A stretch of DNA of 64,000 bases, taken from the NCBI GenBank assembly GCA_934486705.1, contig CAKSQS010000010.1, forward strand, positions 1-64,000, written 5' to 3'. Origin of the DNA: an uncultured Eubacteriales bacterium. Its GTDB lineage: Bacteria > Bacillota > Clostridia > Oscillospirales > Acutalibacteraceae. The notes beneath the pieces are model-generated. The model made no database searches. It had not been told where the DNA came from and saw only the letters and a list, made by a program, of their open reading frames with translations. A program made the translations under genes and the position numbers. The number at the start of each line of letters is the position of its first letter. The stretch's first letter is position 1. Below are positions 60,256-64,000 of the stretch, one piece after another.

Positions 60256-63200
60256 TTTTTATTCCCCCGTTTTTTTCCGTAATAAAATACTCCCGCTGCG
60301 GCTGATCCCGCAAGCAAAACGCCGCCTATTATTATAATTACCGTTAAAGCGCCCGAGCCTTTTTTCAAATCCTCGTTTTTCTTTGCGGGCTTAGCGGTAT
60401 TCTGCACCGAGAACGCCTCGCCGTCGTCTGCCGGCTCATAGCGGCAATCAAAAACGTCGGTGCTGTAATCCTCGCCTATAACGCTTATAGTATTTCCGCC
60501 GTCCTCCGTTACGGGGTCTTTGCCCGCCTCAACCTTAATGCAGCGCACAAGGTTGGCGGAGGAAATGTCAATATCTCCCGAAGCGCCGCTTGAAAGGCTG
60601 AAAGAAATTGCGCCTATCTTGCCCGATTTTTCCATAAACTTTACGGTTTTGTCAAGTCGGCTTGTAAATTTGCCGAGCGGCGCTAAGCACTGCCCCCATT
60701 TACCGTTGCTTGCGGTAAATCCCGTCCACAGCTCATATGTGCTGTTTATCTGCAAATAAAAGCAGCCGCTTTCACCGCGCGAAAGCTTTTCGGTGCTGCG
60801 CATATAAAACTCAATGTAATCAAAGCGCGAGGCGTCCTTATTCGTTATCTGCTTGAAAGCCAATTTATGCCACTTCGCGGGAACATCGGTCATTTTTACA
60901 TACGAGGTAAGACCTGCCGGCAGCGTTTTATCCGAAACGCTTACATACTGCGGGTAAACCAAGTTATCGGCGTATTCGAGTCCCCATTCCAAATTTTCGG
61001 CAACATCAAACAGCGGTACTCTTTGATAATACACAAGGTTACCCCATGCCGCAAGCAGCTTTTCGCGCGCCGAATTTACGGTTTCCTGCGCTGCGGTAAC
61101 GTCGTTCAGCACCGCGTCAGCCTGGGCAAGCGCCTTTTTAAAGGGCTTCCATGAAGCAACCGAGAAGTCCTCGCTCTTGAATTTCCTCCCGTGCGATACC
61201 ACCGCCCTTAAAGCCGTGTTATCCGCACCCGATTTTTCTTCGGCTGCGCCCTTGGGGTACGCCACCGACTTATAACGTATACCGTATATTGTTCCGAGGG
61301 TAAGCTCATCGCAAACAAGGCTTGATTTCGTGTTATATCCGCTCATAAACGACAGCCCCGAAAGCGGGTCAGAGCCTATTTCGGTGTATTTCCAAAGGGC
61401 GGACTTTGCGTTGTTTGTTATGTATACCTTTGTGTATGCCGTGCCCGAAACATAGCTCCAAACATCGCTCCTGCCGTTCTCCTCGGAATTGACCTGCAGC
61501 ATAAAGGAGTTTTTACTCGGGCTTTTAAGCTTATCGCCTTCCTTATTTACGGCGCGCAGGTGTATTTCAAGCTTATCTATGCCCACAATATCCCTGTTTA
61601 CCAGCTTATAATTATATTTTGAGGTTTTTTCAACGCCGTTATATACCGCGTAATCGCCGAACTCCGACGGAATATCGTCATTTTCGGTATTGGCTTTGGC
61701 GTTCAACGGCACCGCCAACACCCACTGCTCCTTTATACGCAGATTTTTCCAGGCGGACTTATATGCCGAAAGGCAGAGTTTTAATTCGTCATATGCCTTT
61801 GCCTTGCGCGCGGCGTAGTCAACGGGCTTTTCGGGTTCTTCTTCGTGCTTTTCGCCGTCAAGCTCGGTCTGTATTTTCTCCGCCGCGGCAACAGCGGCTG
61901 AAAATTCCTCGGTATTTGAATAATCGACGGTATCAAGCGCCTTTGCCGCCGCTATCCACTGCTTTAGGGTCATTCCGCCGGCGTTTTCGGGCATTGCGGG
62001 TGATACGCGCTTATAGCCGTAAACCTCTTTCAGGGTAATGGGCATTGTGTAGCTTTGCGCGCCCTGAATTTTAACCGACGAGCAAACCGCCCTTGCGGCG
62101 TTTCCCACAAGCGCGGCGGTTTCAACCGAAACGGTAGCTTCCTCTTTTTTCGCATTGAACCATTTGTATTTTACTTCATAATATCCGCCCGCAGCTTTAT
62201 TCATTTGAAAATTCACCGAAATACCGCCGGTTGTATTTGCATAATTGCGGCAATCGGCAACAAAGTCAAGTTTTTCGTAATTTTCAAGGTCTATTTTTTC
62301 CTTAAAGGCGGCGGAAAAACCGCCCGTTGTGGGAATTTCGGTTTTAGGCTCTTTAAGCAGTCCCTGCTTTTCGGTCTTTTTCATATTGTTCCAGGCAGCG
62401 GTGAGGTCGGCTATTGCCTGCGCCTCTTTCTCGGAAATTCCGCTTTGCGCCGCTATGGCGGAATTAAGCGCCTTAGTAAATTCTTCCGTTCCTACGGTAT
62501 AGCCCGAAATATCAAGCGCCTTTGCCGCCGCTATCCAATCGGCAAGCGTAAAGCCGTCGCTTTTTTCGGGTAGAGACGCGTAGGCGTAGTAATACCCGTA
62601 TATTCCCTTTACGGTAATGGGCAGCGGGTATGCCTTTGCGCCCTGAACCTTAACGGAGGTTACAACCGTTTTTTCGGTCTCGCCCGCAAGCGCCTCGGAG
62701 GTAACGGTTTTTACGCTTTCCTCGTTATTGGCGTTAAACCAGACGTATTTTGCCTCGTAATATCCGCCCGATGATTTATTGAACTGGAAGTTCAGTGAAA
62801 CGCCGTAGCTGTATTTATCCGATCTGTAATCCTTACAGCTTACCGCTATTTCAAATTTGCCGTATTTTTTAAGGTCGGCGGGTTTTAAAAATGCAACGGA
62901 AAATCCGCCGTTTGTCGGTATGTCGGTTGTTTCGTTTATAAGGGATGTTTCCTCGCGCTGCTCCTTTCCGAGCCCCTGCCATGCCTCGCGCAGGGCAATG
63001 AGCGCCTCATAATCGGATGCTTTTCCGCCGTTCATTACATATCTTGCAATTTCGGCGGTTTTAATTGCGTTTTTAAACTCTTCCGTGCCCTCTGTGCATT
63101 CGGAAATATCAAGCGCTTTTGCCGCCGCTATCCATTCCGAAAGGTTAAAGCCTTCACTTCCGGCAGGATATGCGGGCGTCAGGCGGCGGTAGCCGTAAAT

Positions 63201-63866
63201 ATCGCTTACGGTGCAGGTTTTTCCGCCGTAATTATTAAGCGAGAAATAAAGCGCGGAGCAGCTTGCAAAGGCGTTAAGCTTTGTATTTGTTATAATATCG
63301 GCAGTATATTTCACAACCGAGCTCTCCTTTGAATTTGAGCCCCACGCCGCGCCGTACCATGTATCGGATTTTTTGCCGTTTTTATCCACTACCTGCAAAT
63401 CTACCGAGTTACCGTATTCGCCCGTTCCCGCGGTTGAAACGGTAAAGCTTATTTTGCTGTAGTCATTCAGTGCGATATACGATGTTTCGCCGTTTTTATA
63501 ATCATAGCTTTCAAGCGAAAACGTGCTTTGCTTTGTAAAGGTTTTTCCCTTGAAAAGCGGTTTTTCACTCTTTTTTTCATATTTTAAGCCGTCCCACGCC
63601 GTTTTCAGCGCGCTGATGGCGGAATATTCGGGTTTTTCTGCATTTTCGTAATCAAATTTTGCATTTTTAAGGTCGGAAAGCGCCCCGTGAAATTCCTCGG
63701 CGCCATACGCATAATCCTGCATATTAAGCTTTTCACCCGCGGCTATCCAGCCCTCTACGGACAGATCGCCCGGAGTTATAACAGTTTGCGCACTGCCGAA
63801 TATTTCCACGGCGAGTAACGAGGTCGCCGCAAGCAGGGCTGCTCCGGTTTTAATAATTTTACTCAT
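60252..63866 (-). CDS. Large modular surface protein with repeated helical/carbohydrate-binding-like units
   Basis: A 1,204-residue exported protein: signal peptide (1-26), four helical repeats of the type 'xxWIAAAKALDxxxYxxGTEEFxxALxxA' starting near 36, 238, 438 and 630, each followed by a beta-rich 100-130 residue unit (the 318-430 and 515-620 units are near duplicates), a FIVAR-like helical segment near 915-980 ('FSVASWKPFKKALAQAD'), a last beta domain and a C-terminal helix (about 1175-1195, 'ALTVIIIIGGVLLAG') ending in 'YYGKKRGNKK'. No LPxTG motif, so it is anchored by the tail. It probably binds polysaccharide for the GH5 enzymes. GGAGG precedes the ATG. Confidence 0.78.
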   Translation of the reverse strand: MSKIIKTGAALLAATSLLAVEIFGSAQTVITPGDLSVEGWIAAGEKLNMQDYAYGAEEFHGALSDLKNAKFDYENAEKPEYSAISALKTAWDGLKYEKKSEKPLFKGKTFTKQSTFSLESYDYKNGETSYIALNDYSKISFTVSTAGTGEYGNSVDLQVVDKNGKKSDTWYGAAWGSNSKESSVVKYTADIITNTKLNAFASCSALYFSLNNYGGKTCTVSDIYGYRRLTPAYPAGSEGFNLSEWIAAAKALDISECTEGTEEFKNAIKTAEIARYVMNGGKASDYEALIALREAWQGLGKEQREETSLINETTDIPTNGGFSVAFLKPADLKKYGKFEIAVSCKDYRSDKYSYGVSLNFQFNKSSGGYYEAKYVWFNANNEESVKTVTSEALAGETEKTVVTSVKVQGAKAYPLPITVKGIYGYYYAYASLPEKSDGFTLADWIAAAKALDISGYTVGTEEFTKALNSAIAAQSGISEKEAQAIADLTAAWNNMKKTEKQGLLKEPKTEIPTTGGFSAAFKEKIDLENYEKLDFVADCRNYANTTGGISVNFQMNKAAGGYYEVKYKWFNAKKEEATVSVETAALVGNAARAVCSSVKIQGAQSYTMPITLKEVYGYKRVSPAMPENAGGMTLKQWIAAAKALDTVDYSNTEEFSAAVAAAEKIQTELDGEKHEEEPEKPVDYAARKAKAYDELKLCLSAYKSAWKNLRIKEQWVLAVPLNAKANTENDDIPSEFGDYAVYNGVEKTSKYNYKLVNRDIVGIDKLEIHLRAVNKEGDKLKSPSKNSFMLQVNSEENGRSDVWSYVSGTAYTKVYITNNAKSALWKYTEIGSDPLSGLSFMSGYNTKSSLVCDELTLGTIYGIRYKSVAYPKGAAEEKSGADNTALRAVVSHGRKFKSEDFSVASWKPFKKALAQADAVLNDVTAAQETVNSAREKLLAAWGNLVYYQRVPLFDVAENLEWGLEYADNLVYPQYVSVSDKTLPAGLTSYVKMTDVPAKWHKLAFKQITNKDASRFDYIEFYMRSTEKLSRGESGCFYLQINSTYELWTGFTASNGKWGQCLAPLGKFTSRLDKTVKFMEKSGKIGAISFSLSSGASGDIDISSANLVRCIKVEAGKDPVTEDGGNTISVIGEDYSTDVFDCRYEPADDGEAFSVQNTAKPAKKNEDLKKGSGALTVIIIIGGVLLAGSAAAGVFYYGKKRGNKK

Positions 63867-63879
63867 ACCTTTCCTCCTA

Positions 63880-64000
63880 TTACGGAATAATGCTTCCGTA
63901 GCCGTCGGTACTGACATAGCTTTCCTTGCTTCTCTGCTCGGAAGATGTGTCCGACGGTTCAGCTTCTTCGGTACTTACCGTATTTGTACCGCTGTTTTCT
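63880..64000 (-). CDS. C-terminal end of an upstream gene (partial)
   Basis: In frame from the window edge to TAA at 63880-63882, at least 40 codons: Ser/Thr/Glu-rich 'NTVSTEEAEPSDTSSEQRS' and 'VSTDGYGSIIP'. The composition resembles the linker or tail of a secreted protein. It lies 13 bases ahead of the next start, so it belongs to the same leftward operon. The identity cannot be judged from this fragment. Confidence 0.6.
   Translation of the reverse strand, partial: ENSGTNTVSTEEAEPSDTSSEQRSKESYVSTDGYGSIIP

Noticed and set aside
1..64000. CRISPR array or rRNA operon
   Set aside because: No regularly spaced direct repeats of 24-40 bases and no rRNA-like conserved stretches were seen.

Overview
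The window looks like a chromosomal segment of a gut-type, low-to-mid GC Clostridia (Oscillospiraceae/Ruminococcaceae-like). The inference rests on Firmicute gene orders (ruvC-ruvA-ruvB, ecfA1-ecfA2-ecfT-truA, metN-metI-metQ, potABCD), AGGAGG-type ribosome binding sites, a ClpE-like ATPase with an N-terminal zinc finger, a LemA/TPM pair, and a surface/cytosolic beta-glycan locus with GH130, GH3 and GH5-like enzymes.

Left end (1-9.4 kb): the 3' end of tyrS and its terminator are followed directly by a rightward phage head-assembly module: small terminase-like protein, terminase large subunit, a small membrane protein, scaffold, major capsid protein with a C-terminal Ig-like domain, portal, adaptor-like protein and a large virion protein. 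No tail, lysis or lysogeny genes are visible. The last gene of the run is a lipoprotein of the glycosyl-hydrolase-like 10 family, almost fused to the phage operon.

9.5-13.5 kb: a leftward, GC-rich 4-kb element. It encodes a sigma-like factor, a minimal tyrosine recombinase, an HUH rolling-circle Rep endonuclease, and four small proteins (one of 47 and one of 53 codons). It also holds an 0.8-kb structured non-coding region. Five copies of one hairpin (GCGTRAAA, 6-8 nt loop, TTTYACGC, then AAYTSGGG) lie inside it and at both edges; the outermost two share a 15-bp direct repeat. I regard this HUH-Rep/hairpin element as the most interesting system in the window.

13.6-29.0 kb (leftward): housekeeping genes. 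D-Ala-D-Ala carboxypeptidase, TPM and LemA proteins, ClpE-like ATPase, CvpA, a DUF5711-like protein, truA, the ECF energising module, an rRNA-methyltransferase-like protein, glmM and ruvBAC.

29.1-33.6 kb (rightward): potABCD polyamine uptake, behind a strong promoter and a 200-nt leader that can mask the potA ribosome binding site. 33.6-39.3 kb (leftward): a secreted esterase, metI-metN-metQ with a 27-codon leader peptide, and a LysR regulator. 39.4-45.1 kb (leftward): a six-gene cluster of three Gfo/Idh/MocA oxidoreductases, two xylose-isomerase-like TIM barrels and a ThuA-like protein, which suggests oxidation-dependent breakdown of an unusual glycoside. 45.2-49.7 kb: RodA/FtsW, phosphohexomutase (rightward), Ung and a membrane-bound XRE regulator. 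49.8-64.0 kb (leftward): a beta-mannan/beta-glucan locus with a GH130 phosphorylase, three GH5-like enzymes placed in different compartments, a GH3 and a huge repeat-containing surface protein.

At least three families of dispersed non-coding repeats are scattered between these blocks. All calls come from reading sequence and motifs; no database search was run.
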